64,000 nucleotides of DNA from Ceratodon purpureus (Eukaryota; Streptophyta; Bryopsida; Pseudoditrichales; Ditrichaceae): contig CM026426.1 of assembly GCA_014871385.1 (NCBI GenBank), positions 70,041,287 to 70,105,286 of the forward strand. The letters run 5' to 3'. Below the pieces are notes generated by a model. It was given only the letters and a program-made list of their open reading frames with translations. It was not told the DNA's origin and searched no databases. The position numbers and the translations under genes are program-made. This document shows, one piece after another, positions 45,792 to 58,500 of this stretch. Position 1 is the stretch's first letter. Every line of letters starts with the position of its first letter.

Positions 45792-46565
45792 GTTGTTCAT
45801 TCCGTCCGTTGTCTCTTCTCCTTCCATCGTATGATAAGTGTATAAATAACTCTGGTGCATACCAAAATGTTTAATATGGTCAGTGGATTTAAGTCACGGT
45901 AAGGAAACTGAAGTTATTGTAAGTGTATTTAACTTATAGACTGAATTTTATGTTACGTGGATTTGAACTCTGAACCCGCCCGCATGCACGCGCGCGTTTG
46001 CGCGCGCCCGTAGTGTGCGTGCCCGCGCGCGCGCACACCTGCCCCGGCGAGAGTGAACACAGGAACGCCCGTAAGCGCGCGCGCGAACTGCTCGCGCCCG
46101 TCGAACCAACAGCGCGCGCACGGATACCGAATTGTGGAACACCGAACAGTGTATCCCGCGTTCCGCTCGCGCCCGATTTTGCACACACCCGAGTGCTCGC
46201 GCCCGTCATAGCATGCGCGCGAGCACTGCAACCATATCATGGAACTAATTTCTCCCCCCAAACTCCCTCTTTCCATTTGCACGCGCTCGCGCCCGTTTTG
46301 CAAGCGCCCGAGCACACCAACAAGATCACTGAAATAATTTGTCTAATTCCACCACTCCCCCATCCTATCCCCTTGTTTTTATTTAATTTTCCAACGATAT
46401 TTATATTGTTTTTTTATTTTTATTTTTCCCTTCTTCAAACATTATGCTTTCATTTAATTCCTTCTCTCATTTCGTCCGTTCATTTTTCTAATTCCACCAC
46501 TCCCCCATCCTATCCCCTTGTTTTTATTTAATACTCCTACGCTATTTATTTTGTTTCTTTTTTTT
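45792..46565 (-). repeat. Right inverted repeat with CGCGCCCGT motif array
   Basis: Reverse complement of the left arm: GTTGTTCATTCCGTCCGTTG inside, the CpG array at about 45975-46310, then AGATCACTGAAATAATTTGT and two copies of TCCACCACTCCCCCATCCTA outside. Confidence 0.8.
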
Positions 46566-46744
46566 CCGTGGTTAACATTGTTTCATAATTCGAATGCCTA
46601 TTTTTTTTTTTTTTATAATTTTTTTTTTTTACTTTTAGTTCCTCCAATCTTCCATACTAATGTATTATATTTCAATGTAGTCCATTCTCTCCCTTGACTT
46701 TTTTTATTTTTATTTTTTTTGAACATCCGCTTTTCAACTGCATT

Positions 46745-46990
46745 GCGCGCGCCCGTCCGTCAGCGCCTGCAGGCGCCTGCGCGATCACGTCCGCGATCGA
46801 CCCATTGATTATGCCCACGCGCGTGCGCGCCTGCCCACGCGAGCTCTCACCCGCAAGTACTCGCGCGCGCCCGCGTTCCACGCGCGGTCGCGAGTCCGCC
46901 CAACTGCGCGCGCCCTGCCCGCGCCCAACCGTTCGCGCCCAACTGCTCACGCGCAACTGCTTGCGCCCGTCTCCAACTACGCCGCGTGCG
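46745..46990. repeat. Second CpG-rich array outside the right arm
   Basis: GCGCGCCCGT, TGCTCACGCGCAACTGC and CGCGCGCCCGCG-type motifs fill about 245 bp. The same motif class occurs in the 40.75-46.57 kb element but outside its recognised right arm. It may be the edge of a second related element; weaker GC-rich sequence recurs at 47.32-47.46 kb. Confidence 0.45.
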
Positions 46991-47088
46991 CGCGCGCTCG
47001 TTGTTTCAATTGGATTAACGCGGTAACTGGAAAAATTTATCCCATAGTTTTTGTTAACTCTGCCCGAGGTTAGCTTAAAATGACTTAC

Positions 47089-47187
47089 CTTCCACTGGGA
47101 GGGCAGACACATAAAGAGCCAGTTGACAACTTGCTCCAATTCTTTGACATGTATGAATGGGGTGGGTAGTCCTCTGGCTTCTCTCAT
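47089..47187 (-). other. Exon-like fragment, 33 codons
   Basis: Starts ATG at 47187 and reads MREARGLPTPFIHVKELEQV, ending LPSQWK exactly at a consensus 5' splice site (GTGGAAG|GTAAGT). A single clean exon of unknown family. No following exon was recognised to the left. Confidence 0.3.
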
Positions 47188-47852
47188 TGTGTCTCAAATT
47201 GAAATCTAAATAGGATTCCTCTTATTTTTTGTAGATGTACACGAGTTTGTAGTTCACACACTTTAATTTTTTTTAATTTCATTCATTTTACCCTTCCATT
47301 GTTATTTCTTCGCAGTGAATTGAGCGCGCCAAATCGATCGCGCTTGTTCGATCGCGTCCGCACTCGACCGCTCGTGCGGGACGTAGCTTGTACGTGAGCG
47401 AAGAGGGCAGAGCGGAGAGCGGTGAGCGGAGATTCGGAGAGCGGAGAGCACAAAATGGGGGACAAAACCTAAAAATAGCACTTTTTTACTAAAAATAAAA
47501 TATAAAATTAGAAGATTCAAATATTCTCTGTATATATTCATGGAAAGTTACTAATTTTAGTAATTTAATTGACCCTATAACCGTGGACTAATTACAGTAT
47601 TTTCATTGAATTTGTAGTTCATTTTCTCTTTTCTTGGTGATTAATTTTTTAACGTGCACCAATTACTATGCTCCAGCTCCTTCTAACTTGTTCAGGCATA
47701 CATTAATTCCCCTTATCTCCTCAAATTTATATGCAAATTACCGCTTAAAATGTATTAGTACTGAAGCTCTTAAGAGGGATCAAGTAACATTTAATATCTT
47801 AACATTTTCTTAACATTGCTAGAATTCATCCGCCATAGTCTACATGCCTTTC

Positions 47853-47855
<3 letters not shown>

Positions 47856-47891
<36 letters not shown>
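47856..47891. repeat. Poly(T) tract, 36 T
   Basis: An uninterrupted T run within a T-rich region (47.8-48.15 kb). It could be the tail of a retroposed sequence on the minus strand, but no element body was identified. The Phe/Leu-rich open frame over it is an artefact. Confidence 0.8.
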
Positions 47892-47898
<7 letters not shown>

Positions 47899-48249
47899 TA
47901 TTAACTTCCTTTATTCTATCTATCTTGTTAAAGGGGTCAAAAGAGTCCTTTCTTTTAATTCTCTTTCATTTTATTTTCTCTTTCATTTTCTTAATCTCCT
48001 TCCTATTATTTTCAACCTTAATATTTATTTTTGCTTTTGATTACTTTTATCTTTTTAATTTCATTTTTTATAAATGTTTTTTTTTTATATTTTTCTTTTT
48101 GTAATTTCATTTTAATTTTTTTATTTTTAAAATTTTAAATGCTAAATGACTTCTATTCAACCCTCATGCTTTTCCATTCAGTTTAAAAGGATGACAGTTT
48201 AAAATGTCTCTTCCTCTTTTGTGTTGGTGTTTTGTGAAGCTCTTTTCCG

Positions 48250-48719
48250 TAGTGCGGGACAGCAGTTATCGAAGACGTCAGAGATATTGTTGTATCACTT
48301 GCTGACGATGTTTGTCCATTTCAACCATATGTTGAGGTGGAGGACGAAGAAGACGTGATGGCCAACAGCCGAGGCGTCCTTTGACAACGGATGTTGACGT
48401 ACAACCGAATGTAAGACCTGACCCTCCACGTTCAGAAAATTCAGATGATATCAGAGTGCTGGAGGAGGACGCAGATGTGCCTTTGCAACCTCATACATAC
48501 TCCAAGGTTGGAAAGATCCCAAGGGGAACCTATTCCAGGGAATCAGTGAATTGGAAGCGGGGAGGTGGGCCATTGCTGAAACGTTCATACCAAGGACACT
48601 TGCCAAGTGTGGGAATGAAGGTGAACGCAAATGTAGTTTGTCCTGCAGTACAGTCAGAGGTTCGCAGCCCTGCTGATAGTGTAGTGGATAACCCTAAACG
48701 TGTTAGGTTCGAAGATTAG
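48250..48719 (+). other. Hypothetical coding fragment
   Basis: Two overlapping frames look protein-like: 48.26-48.39 kb (IEDVRDIVVSLADD ... VEVEDEEDVM) and, after a frame change, 48381-48719 (DDIRVLEEDADVPLQ ... GKIPRGTYSRESVNWKRGG ... NPKRVRFED, TAG). An acidic part followed by a basic one. Perhaps the 3' end of a broken gene; no family recognised. It converges with the MULE-like gene's end at 48971. Confidence 0.25.
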
Positions 48720-48970
48720 GACATCTAATAACAAGTATATGTTTGCTGTAATAAAGGGTACATGTCAGTGGATACGAGGTATATAGTGCACTTGTTGAAG
48801 ATAGAATGTATTGAAATAGAATGCAATCAATGTGAACGACAAAGCCTTTATAATGAAAAAGTCAATACAGCTTCTGTATTGCTGATTTAGTACATGGGTT
48901 ATTACTGAAATCACTCACTACATGATCAATGGCCAATGTGGAAATGGCAGTTCTAAAGAAGGAGTGCTAC

Positions 48971-50923
48971 CTATTTCTTCGCCAAGGGGTGACGCAAGAT
49001 TTCACTCTCTAGGACTAGCTTGACCTCGTTAAAGCTGAAGGTAGGCGCATGGATGAAAAGCTCGGCTTCGGGATCACGGTTGCAGACCTTCAAGAGTATG
49101 TAGTAAAGGTGCTTACAATACGTGAACTGAGTCCTGCCTTGGAACGTAGTCATCGTCTTCTGGAATGCAGGACAAGTGCAACCAGGGTAAGAACTGATGG
49201 TAATCTGGTACCGTGTGATGTGTGGAGCGACGCCCGAATCCAGCCCAATGATGCAACCGTGGCCCGGCTCAGGTATCATGGTGACGGAACGGAGGCGCGC
49301 TTTGAGTGACTCGGAGGAGCCCATGGACAGTCGCTGCGGTGGATTGGGACGAGTGGCAGTGCGCTTCACCATCTTGCCGTCTCTCTTGGCTAGGTATCGG
49401 TCAGCATCCGCAGGGACTCGCACCGAGCTGAGATTTGCAGGGGGCGGGGCAGAGGAGAAGAGGCGTCTTGGGGAGACCGGCTTCTTCGGCGAAAGTTGAA
49501 AACCTGCTGCTTTGAAGGCAAGAATCACAGTGAGTTTTAGGTTAGTACCTAGTTTCACTGGCCAGACCTCTGGAATGGAGGGGAATTCCTGGTCCTTTGA
49601 GTAGTGTGCAACCCACTTGCGCTTTGAGCCTTTCACACAGCGCTCAATATCGTCGGAGCAGAAGAAGAACTCCGTCCCCTCAGATGTGATCCTGCAAATG
49701 TTAGTCTAAATCCTAGGGTGGGTCGGTGCAGCAGTGCAATTTTGCCCCCTGACAATTCTCTCAGTGCACTTCTTTCTCGTTTCTGCTCTTTGGGCCCAAC
49801 AGCACTTCGCAGAAAGTTTGTGAAGTCTCGAGATGTGCCACTCCTTCACGTCGACCTTGGTTTCTTCAACCGCGTTGACATGGCGAATGCCGCCCTTGTT
49901 CACAGGTGAAGGTAAAAGGGAATCAACTTCCTGGGCAGGAGATTGGGTACGTTGTACCTCGGTGTCGTGTTCGGAGTCGTCATCCACAATGATTGGCATC
50001 TGCATAGGGCGAGCCCAGACGGCACGTCGTGAGCCTCTCGGGCGAGCGAAGTTTACCTTGTCCGGGCGATGAGACTCCTCCTCAGCTCCGATGGGGACGT
50101 CGGCTTTTCGCTTTTGTGAACCAAACACTTCTGCTCCAGGCATGATAGGCCGACGGGTGCAGAACTCATCCGCGTGTGACATATTGAGCATGGGGTCTTC
50201 GAGCAGTGTAGGTTTCTCCATTTCTTCGCGTTGCGTTCCGCCATCCGGAGCCTGAGTTCCTTCTTCGATGGTCCTGTTCCGCCGACGTCACCTTTGAGGA
50301 ACTGGTAGTAGTTAACAACCTGTAGAATAGCCCGAACGAAATCGTCCACGGTAGCAACGTAGAGGTCGTTCCTCTTGTTTCCTGAAGCTTGGAGCCACTT
50401 GTTGTGAACGGTTTCGGCGAGGTTACAGGTCGGCATCTCTGTGAGTTCTTCTTTCGTGAATTTCTGCAGTTTTGATTGTAGGTGCCATTAGATTCACTGA
50501 GTAGAGTTTTGTAGGTTAGGGCTAGGATACCAATATCAAAAACATCAAAACATAGTGCAGAAATCATACCGTGGTCATGTATCCCCCCCCCCACTGCCGG
50601 AAGCGGTGGTGCCAGAATGACAGCCACTGATCGAGTTTGATAAGTCCGCTCTTGCCAACGACCCCGATGGATGCCCACCATGCTCGCAACGCGTGGTACA
50701 GAGTGTCCGCCTCTGCCATGCTGGTCGCATTCTTGTACTGAGTGCATATCTTCATGTGCTGTTCCCAGAGTTCTTCGGGAAAGTGCTTCTGCGTATACCC
50801 TACCATGTTCTGTGTCCAGTGGAACAAGCACGACCTCTCCCGGTCCTCCATTGGGTCTTCTTTGTTGCCATTGCCGTAAAGGATTCGCATTGCATTCCAA
50901 TTCGCCTGTGCGTTATCCTCCAT
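48971..50923 (-). pseudogene. MULE-like transposase, 3' part with SWIM finger
   Basis: Continues the gene cut by the CACTA element. From 50923: EDNAQANWNAMRILYG, then ERSCLFHWTQNMVGYTQKHF and WLSFWHHRFRQWGGGY. After an intron-like gap, CNLAETVHNKWLQASGNKRN (50.43 kb); a variable basic/acidic part (50.2-49.7 kb); and finally CTCPAF ... CKHLYYIL (49.2-49.1 kb), a SWIM zinc finger (CxC...CxH), which MULE transposases commonly have at the C-terminus. It ends at 48971 (TAG). Frame changes near 50.2 kb and 49.65 kb may be introns or indels. Confidence 0.65.
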
Positions 50924-52341
50924 CACTACAAGAAAAAACTGTTCCTTTTCAACAGGAATCCAACATAATTGTGTTGATTTTAGTAGTTGATTCGGAACTC
51001 TTGATTCGGATCATTTTTAACAGAAATATGTTGATTATTTGACACAACTAAGAACCTCAACGTAGTAAAAATGTGAAGTGAAATTTTTTTACGATTATTC
51101 TGGAATGACTTATAGTTAATGTAAATGTTATTTTTGTGCAGTATTTTTGGGTTGATTACCATAAATAAACGGCCATAGTTTGGTGACACCTGTACCCTAC
51201 TTTTTGGTGACTGTGATTGGTGATTGGGAACGATTTTAGGGTGTGCATGCGTGCTTTTTGATAATATAAACTTTCTGGAAACTGAAATTCTCATGCACAT
51301 TCACCAACTGCCATGCTGTGAAATATTTACATTGCATCGTGTCCCAAGAAGACATTACAGTTTGCAAGCCAGTCATGCATACTATACTAGCTAGAATTTA
51401 GGGTACCTATTTTGAAACAGATAGGATTGCCAATGTCATGTGTACTTTCAAAGAAACACGTAACTTGAGTATTCCAAATCTGTGGTATGCAATGTAGTAG
51501 TTGATTTTTATTAGGTGTTGTGCAGAGAGGTTTCAGTGATACACTACTTCAAAATTTCATATACATATATAGTTTTTGTCTCCCTAGCTATACTATAAAC
51601 AGTACTATCTGCAACACCTTCCTCTGATCCATACAAACCAAGTACGGTCCTCCCAAATTCTCATTCAACTATTTGTACTTAACCGCGTGCCTATTCTCGA
51701 TGTGAGGTAAATGATGTAGCTCGTGTCACACTCCCTCCTTCCCATTGATCATTCTGTTGCGTAACACACGTTTTACTCCACCGTTTTCTTCAATACTGTT
51801 TCGTGCTCCTGTTTCCTGTCACAGAGGTTTCAAAATATGAAATACAAGCAGCATGTCAAACTCAATGAATTAAGAACCATCAGCCAAAGCCATTTGTTAG
51901 TCCCGCCCACTCGACGAAGCAGAACGCTTTACTGCTCTTCCACTACTGTCCAGCATGCCTAAGCTCGTTATCCACAGCCAAATCCTGGTAGTTTAGGAAT
52001 CACAATCATTCAAATTTGTAAAAGAACTCGACATTCTACTGAGAAGAAATCCTACATGTGCAGACAAGCGGACTGCACTCTTTTCAAGCTGGCATAGCAC
52101 AGGTGCCACAAATAAATCACCATTCCATGACTATCTGTTGTAAGGCACCAACTAAACACATTTTCAAAAATATCGGTCATCAATTACATTAGGTTCATAT
52201 TCAATTCCTGTTAAAAAACCACTCCTATTGTGGGACTCCATCCTTGCCTTCTATTTTCAGGTCAAATCGTAGCTCAACACAGGAATTAAATCAACATAAT
52301 GTGCACTACAAACAACAACGTTGGTCAGTTAGGAAACTTAC

Positions 52342-55147
52342 ATGGTCCTCGCCAATTCGATCTGGGCCCCCGGAATGTGGTGGCATTTGCTGCCTACTGT
52401 CACTTGGATGCAATTCGGTCGGCGTGGAAAACATATTCGAAGCGGCCGCCCTTGCCTCCAGATCTGCCAGCCGTTTCAGCAATCCTTGCACGTAAGCTTC
52501 ATGACCCTCTGCAACACTCAGGTGAGAACGTGTACCATGGCCGCCGGCACTCCTGCCTGGAGATGCAATGTCACAGTAGACATCAGTGCTTGCCCCCCTC
52601 CTATACTCCATGCCGCCACTACAGTCGTCACCTTTGTTGGCCTCTGCATGCGTTCTTCGGCCTGCAAGTGGGCCAATGTCCTCCTGGTTTAAAGAACGAC
52701 GCTTTCTGCCACTTGCTCCCGAATATCCCTTATCCCGTTGCATTTCGAGGCCGATTTCGTCAGGGTCAGGTGACCTCCCGAAATGCTCACGTAGGTCCTC
52801 CACAATCCCCACCTCACCCTTTGGACCGGTCCGGCCTTTGGTCTTCCTCATCGAATTCGCGTGCCTCATGGCCTCTGATTTTTCTCTGTATTTGGGATCG
52901 TCACTGATTCTCTGCATGGTATACCAAACGCCTTTGTCAAATCCAGGTGGCATTTGGTCACCATTGCGGATCATTTCCATCAATTGGAACCTCCTTGTTG
53001 ATACACCTCTGCCTATTTCTCCGCGTAGCCAGTCATCATCTATATCAGCACTGTACTCAAATTTACATGCCAATCTTTTCTTCAAGGTCATCATCGGCTT
53101 GTGTGGTTGGTTCCTCACATCCATGACTGATGGGTCAAGGGCGCAACACAACTTGTTCAATTCTGCTCTCCAGGACTTGGCACCAAGTCCGTAAGGCCTA
53201 CCTCTATCATCCACTGTTAGGAAATGCGGCTTACGACCCATCTTCTCCCTCTTCTCCACTTCTGCCTCCCTTGACACTTGTCTGCGTTTACGATCTCGTC
53301 GGAGTGTTGACTCCGGTAGTGGTTCTTCTTTCACCGACGCTCTCCATGACGGATTCTCTGATTTTGCCCGAGGCAACATTCTTGCATGACGTGGTGCTTC
53401 CCCTCCTGATGTTGGTTTCGCATGTAATATGTCATGTGATGGCGACATTGGATCACGTTCGGGGTCCCTGAAATTCGACCTTCTTCCATGACGCTCATAC
53501 TCGTCCCCTGACGTTTGCAGAGCCTTGCGTCTTCCCTGAGCAGCATCTTCCTTGTATATGGAGGTTTCATTATCAATTCCATGACGGTCATGATGGGACT
53601 TCCGTCTATACTCTTTGGAGTGCCGACGATATCGGGGTGAACTTGTGATCTCCGAGTCTGATGAAGATTTGCTTCTCTCTGTGTATTTCTTTCTCTGCCT
53701 CGGCTCCCCATATCGCCTATACCCCTGTTGCATAGCATAAGAATCATTAGAAGACCTCGGTTGAATTATGCACGCATGGTTGAGTAAATAAACCAACAGG
53801 CAGCATTTCCAGAGTACCGAGGTTTTTGTGATGTTAAATTAATGCTCATTTAATGTGGTTTATGGTCCTGCAATACTAGTGATTACGTTCTAGGGTTTAG
53901 ACATTGAACGGCCTTCAAGAAAAATTGGCAGTAATCAATGAGTATTCAGCAACATACCTGTGGAGACTGGTCTGACTCAGAAGGTGGCGACTTGTCCCGC
54001 CTAAAACGATTATGGCCTTTGGACTTACCATGGGAAATCAGCTCGCCATCGCTGCGGCCTTCATCGTCTGAAGAATCACTGCACTCATGCAGATGTTTCC
54101 TGTGCGAGGGTTTCTGGGAGCTTCCTCTTGGAAAATCGGCCCGTTCATCAGAAAACTTGCCACTATTTCTAGCCCGCGTTGGAGACAGTTCCATCACATC
54201 CTCGCTTGCAGAATTCCCTTCCAACGATATGTGAATGGCACCTCCTGTCAGTTGTCGCCATTACTTTCACAGCATCAATTTTCGAGATGGTATGTAGTCC
54301 AAAAAAGCCAGAGTGTTTGTCAACGTTTATACAGATGACCGTAATACAAAAATACATTTTGGTTCCATACACATGATTATTATGAATGAAATGGCAAGAT
54401 GAGCATTATATAACACGGTCTGTTCTATAATTCAAGACAAACTGAAACTGACTCTGAGCGAACATTTCAACCTAGCCATCGACTTGCGTCAGTTGGTCAC
54501 AGTAATCAAAAATAAAAAATCCTCTACCATTTTGGGACAATGCAGCAGCCTACAAGCATCAAGTTTCAGGCATACATACCTGGATCTTCATCGCATGTTC
54601 TTCCCTTGGATGCGCTTAGGTGGTGCTCATGCGCTGATTCTCCGCCCGATTTCGCGGGTTCTTCAGAGGTACGCCCTCGTGGCGCTGAGACTCCCAGATT
54701 CGGAGACGCCATCTGCCTTGCGACGAGTGCCCTTCTCTTTTGAATGACAGCGGCCACAAGTTCTTCACAACGCTCCTTCTCTTTCGTCCCTGACCTCTTA
54801 CCAAGGCTTTTCGATGAACCAGCTACCATATCTGCAGCTGCAGGTGTTAACTTCACCGCCTTCATCTTCGGCATTCTCCGTGACGACTTTCCTTGAGAAC
54901 ACTCAGGGTCCCCATCAGCGAGGCGCGCTTCCTCTCCATCGCCATTAGTAGTTGGCTGACATGTATCCAACATGTCCTTGTTGCTAGGAGCCTTGGGCTT
55001 TTTCTGCCGGTCGCTCCACGGCTGATATGTGGATTTCCTCTGCATCTGCTTCACAGGCAGCTCAACAACATTGGGGGGGTGATGTTCAATAGGTAATTCA
55101 ACAACACAAGCAATGGCACACACTGTAAAGACTCCAACATAACACAA
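52342..55147 (-). CDS. CACTA-encoded TnpA-like protein (Transposase_24 / Ptta type)
   Basis: Minus-strand exons at about 55147-54580, about 54246-53958 and 53724-52342, with donors GTATGT, GTATGT and GTAAGT. The last two exons join in phase; the first junction was not phased, and the start codon (first ATG 55045) is uncertain. A further 3' exon probably lies left of 52342. The N-terminal two thirds is very basic and Ser/Arg-rich (KYTERSKSSSDSEITSS; KKRQVSREAEVEKREK-like), suggesting DNA binding. The conserved part is DDDWLRGEIGRGVSTRRFQL followed by DPKYREKSEAMRHANSMRKT, KGRTGPKGEVGIVEDLREHF and SPDPDEIGLEM, the signature of plant Ptta/En/Spm proteins (PF03004). In En/Spm the equivalent protein binds subterminal repeats to assemble the ends. 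A coiled-coil-like C-terminus (EAYVQGLLKRLADLEARAAA) may dimerise. I found no in-frame stop in the main exon. Confidence 0.65.
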
Positions 55148-55178
55148 TATAGAGGGGCGTATTACAAGATCATACTAT

Positions 55179-55252
55179 CGAGAAACGTATCACAACATCA
55201 CTGCATTGCGAGAAACGCAGCACAAAATCACTGCATTGCGAGAAACGTACCT
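55179..55252. repeat. 30-bp tandem repeat between the divergent CACTA genes
   Basis: Two full and one partial copy of a 30-bp unit, CGAGAAACGTATCACAACAT..., ending CACTGCATTG. It lies just upstream of both the minus-strand TnpA-like gene and the plus-strand TNP2 gene, so it may be a shared promoter or binding-site array. Confidence 0.7.
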
Positions 55253-55524
55253 TAGATGAAGGAGAAAACAAGCATGCATGCTAGGAGTACACCACCTATA
55301 GAAGAAAGCATACCTGAAGTCTCGTCAATCGTTATTTGGGTACAGACGCGCTCCACTCTGAGTACTGATGACGACGAAACTATGATGGTGAAATCAGATT
55401 TGCAGTGCATGGGCGGCTTGTCTACAACTGATGTGAAGCTCTAGACAGCCGCCACATATTGGATGGATGGATGACTTACATCCAGATCTGTTAGTCACGT
55501 CAGGATGAAACCCTGACTCTGGTT

Positions 55525-58500
55525 TTGTTTCACACCCACCATAGCCAGGCATACGTGCTTGTAGTTGTTAATTTTGACGCTTCACCACCCTCAGCGTTAT
55601 CGTCCCGAGATTTTTGGCAAGTAGTATTAGCCCTTTTTGGAGCGTCACTCACCATGCACCACGACCTCCTTCGTCACCGAGAATCTCTGGAACTATTTTC
55701 CGAGGAGGTGGACGTGGCGGAATCCGTCATGAGCGTGGTTGAAAAACACAACGCGCTACTGATGCAGGCGCGACTCCGGGGACGGCATTCTCCTTCGGCT
55801 ATCTGTTTCAATAATGCAGGTAAGCGCACTCACACGACACAAGTTCCAAGATTTACGTCATTGTTTGTACTTTATTGCATGAATATTATGTTATTGTCTT
55901 GAAAGATCCATTGCCATATCGTGGTGCGAAATCAGCCTGCCGTTTGCACTCCTGTTTTCTGCACAATTTTCCTTGAGATTGTTGGAATTAATTATTTGAA
56001 TCGTGCATGACCAGGTGAGATGAGGACCCCGAGACAATGCGCGGCTTATCATATAGAGAGGTCCATTGCAAGTACAGAAGGATTGACAGAATATCCTTGC
56101 GCATGTTGTGCCTGTTGTGGAGCCAAAATAAGAAAATTTCACACTATCGCTCGACATCACAGGAAAAATGGAAGAGATCCTTTCTTGCCATACCCTGTAA
56201 TTGTAAGTGTCTTGGATCAGAAACTTTGGTTCCATATCTTTGTATTATCTAACGGTAAGGAAAACCCAGTTGGCGTTGTTTGTAGCCACAAGTCATAGAA
56301 TGTTTGTGGCTCCTAAATCATCTCTTCCAGTAAGTCTGACATGTTTTTATGGCTCGCTGACAAGAAGTGGCCGAAATATCAGGGGACCGGTGCAGAGGCC
56401 AGCTCGAGGTGCTGAAGAAATGTACCTGCGAGAGGGAGGTGACAACGAAGGTCGTAGATTTCTTTGGCCGCCCAGAACTATGGTCGACATAGAACAAATG
56501 CTGTAGGAAGCTTATGCAAGGGCTGATGAGGTTAATGCTGCAGCGTATGAGAATGGCGAAGAGGAGACACCCTTGGAGGACCTAGGGTCTACAGAAGGTA
56601 TGGATACAAACGTCCAAGATTTCGCTGAATTACTCCAAGAATCCATAGAACCTGTTTACGAAGGTTGTACGCAATCCAGAATGCAGAGTGGTGTCGTCCT
56701 CATGACACTGGTAAATCTCTACTCTGTGTCACACAACTTCATGGATGCTCTGTTGAAATATTTAGGGGAGGATTTATTGCCATCTTCGAATTGTCTGCCA
56801 CGAAGCACATATGATGTGAAACGAATGGTCTTGAAAATAGGACTCCGACATAGACCTGTGCATTGTTGTCCTAATGGTCATGTATTGTACGTGGGCCTAG
56901 AATACAAAAATTGTCGCGAATGCCCGACATGTGCTGAACCACGCTACATCCCTGGGTCTAATGACATACCAGCAAAGGTTGTGCGTTATTTCTCTCTCAT
57001 AGATAGGCTTAGACGCATGTATAGATGCCCAGATATTGCTAAATTGTTGGCATCACATGTGCATCAGAAGTCTGTAGACGGAAAGATGCGGTCGGTAATC
57101 GATAGTCCACAGTGGGCAGCTTTAAACAATATTCCTGGTGATTTTGGAAGTGCCGAAACAGACTTGCGACTTGGATTAGTAGCGGATGGAATTTGTCCAT
57201 ACGGCAATAACTCAAGTAAACATTCAACCTGGCCAATATTGGTAGTAATCTACAACCTCCCCCCCTGGTTGGCTTCCAAATCCTTTTTTATTACTCTGAC
57301 AATACTCATTCCAGGGGAGAAAGCTCCCACATCGGACACTATCGATGTTTTTCTCCGGCCGCTGGTAGATGAGTTGCTCAAACTCTCGGAAGGCGTTGCC
57401 GCTGTAAACATGGCAAAACCTGTTGGACAAAGAAACTTCCGATTACGTGCAGCCTTGTTGTTCACGGTGAACGACTTCCCAGCTTATGGCCTTATTGCAG
57501 GCCAACAAGTGAAAGGATTCGTGGGATGTCCAATTTGTGGCCCCGACACATACTCAGAGTACTCTAATGTTCTAAAGAAGATGTTGTACATGGGAGGAAG
57601 ACGATTGCTCTCTGGTGAGCACCGATTTCGAAGGTCAAGGGCCGCATTTAATGGAGAATCGGAGTTCAACCCACCTCCCATCCGGCCAAGCGGTCGCGAC
57701 ATCATGGAGCGTGGTGAAGAGCGCGTAGAATTTTTGCAATGTGGAGGGCAAGAAGATGATGGCGACGACCCCGTCAAGGTGCATGGAGTCAAACGGGCCT
57801 CTATTTTGTTCGAACTCCCTTACTGGAAGGTAACCATATCACCTTGCAACCATGAATTAATTACGTCAGGCCTCTGCTTCTGATTTGCGAATTCCATCAT
57901 GTCTGCATGTAGGCACTTTGTTCGTCTCGTGCCTCTGGATATATGTAGTCAATGGGGACAACAACCTGTTGTACGATCACTCACTGTTGAGGCTGCTCAA
58001 TGAGTTCTAAGTTCTGTCACTGGGCTTCCTAACATTGCATGACGTTTTTGCAGGATCTACCTTTACGACACTGCCTAGATCCCATGCATTGTGAAAAAAA
58101 TGTATGCGAAAATATCGTGAAGACTCTGTTTGGCGAAAAAGATAATCCATCGACACGGATTGATATGGAGGTGCGAAATATCCGCCCTCATCAGTGGTTG
58201 CAAAACACAGGTACAAATGCCGACAAATTCTACATGCCAGATGTTTCATATGTTTTATCGGCTGAAGATAGAGCTGTGTTTCTAATGACACTGAAAGCCT
58301 TGAAGACGCCAACTAATTATGTGAGCTCATTGCACAAGAGGATCAACAAAGGGAAGCTGAGTGGTCTCAAATCCCATGATTATCACATATTAATGCAGCA
58401 AATCCTTCCCTTGTGCTTGCGAAACATAGGGAATGAGAGGTTGGTGGGGACTATAGTTAGAGTCAGTAGAGTGTTCCAGAAACTTTGTGGCCGTGTCATA

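Larger units (their letters stand above)
40751..46565. mobile_element. Long-inverted-repeat (fold-back/MULE-like) element, ~5.8 kb
   Basis: The two flanks are long inverted repeats. Left about 40751-42059 and right about 45792-46565 share, in inverted order, GATAGGATGGGGGAGTGGTG, ACAAATTATTTCAGTGATCT, a CpG-rich motif array, an AT-rich block ending near GTGCACCAGAGTTATTTAAA, and GAGAAGAGACAACGGACRGA. The left arm is longer because the outer ~140-bp unit (ATAGGATGGGGGAGTGGTGG ... AAATAAAAACAAGG) is repeated about three times. The interior carries one large gene on the plus strand with its own CpG-rich upstream array. No target duplication could be fixed because the outer ends fade into repeats. 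Long arms made of tandem units are typical of fold-back and some Mutator-like elements (family knowledge). No transposase gene was recognised inside. Confidence 0.7.

Noticed and set aside
47844..48104. Phe-rich open frame resembling a membrane protein
   Set aside because: It translates the poly(T) tract and T-rich DNA.
50053..50436. Two overlapping minus-strand frames treated as separate genes
   Set aside because: Both are pieces of the same MULE-like gene with a frame change near 50.2 kb.
55179..55252. Short repeats resembling a CRISPR array
   Set aside because: The 30-bp units are directly tandem without spacers, in a eukaryotic transposon.
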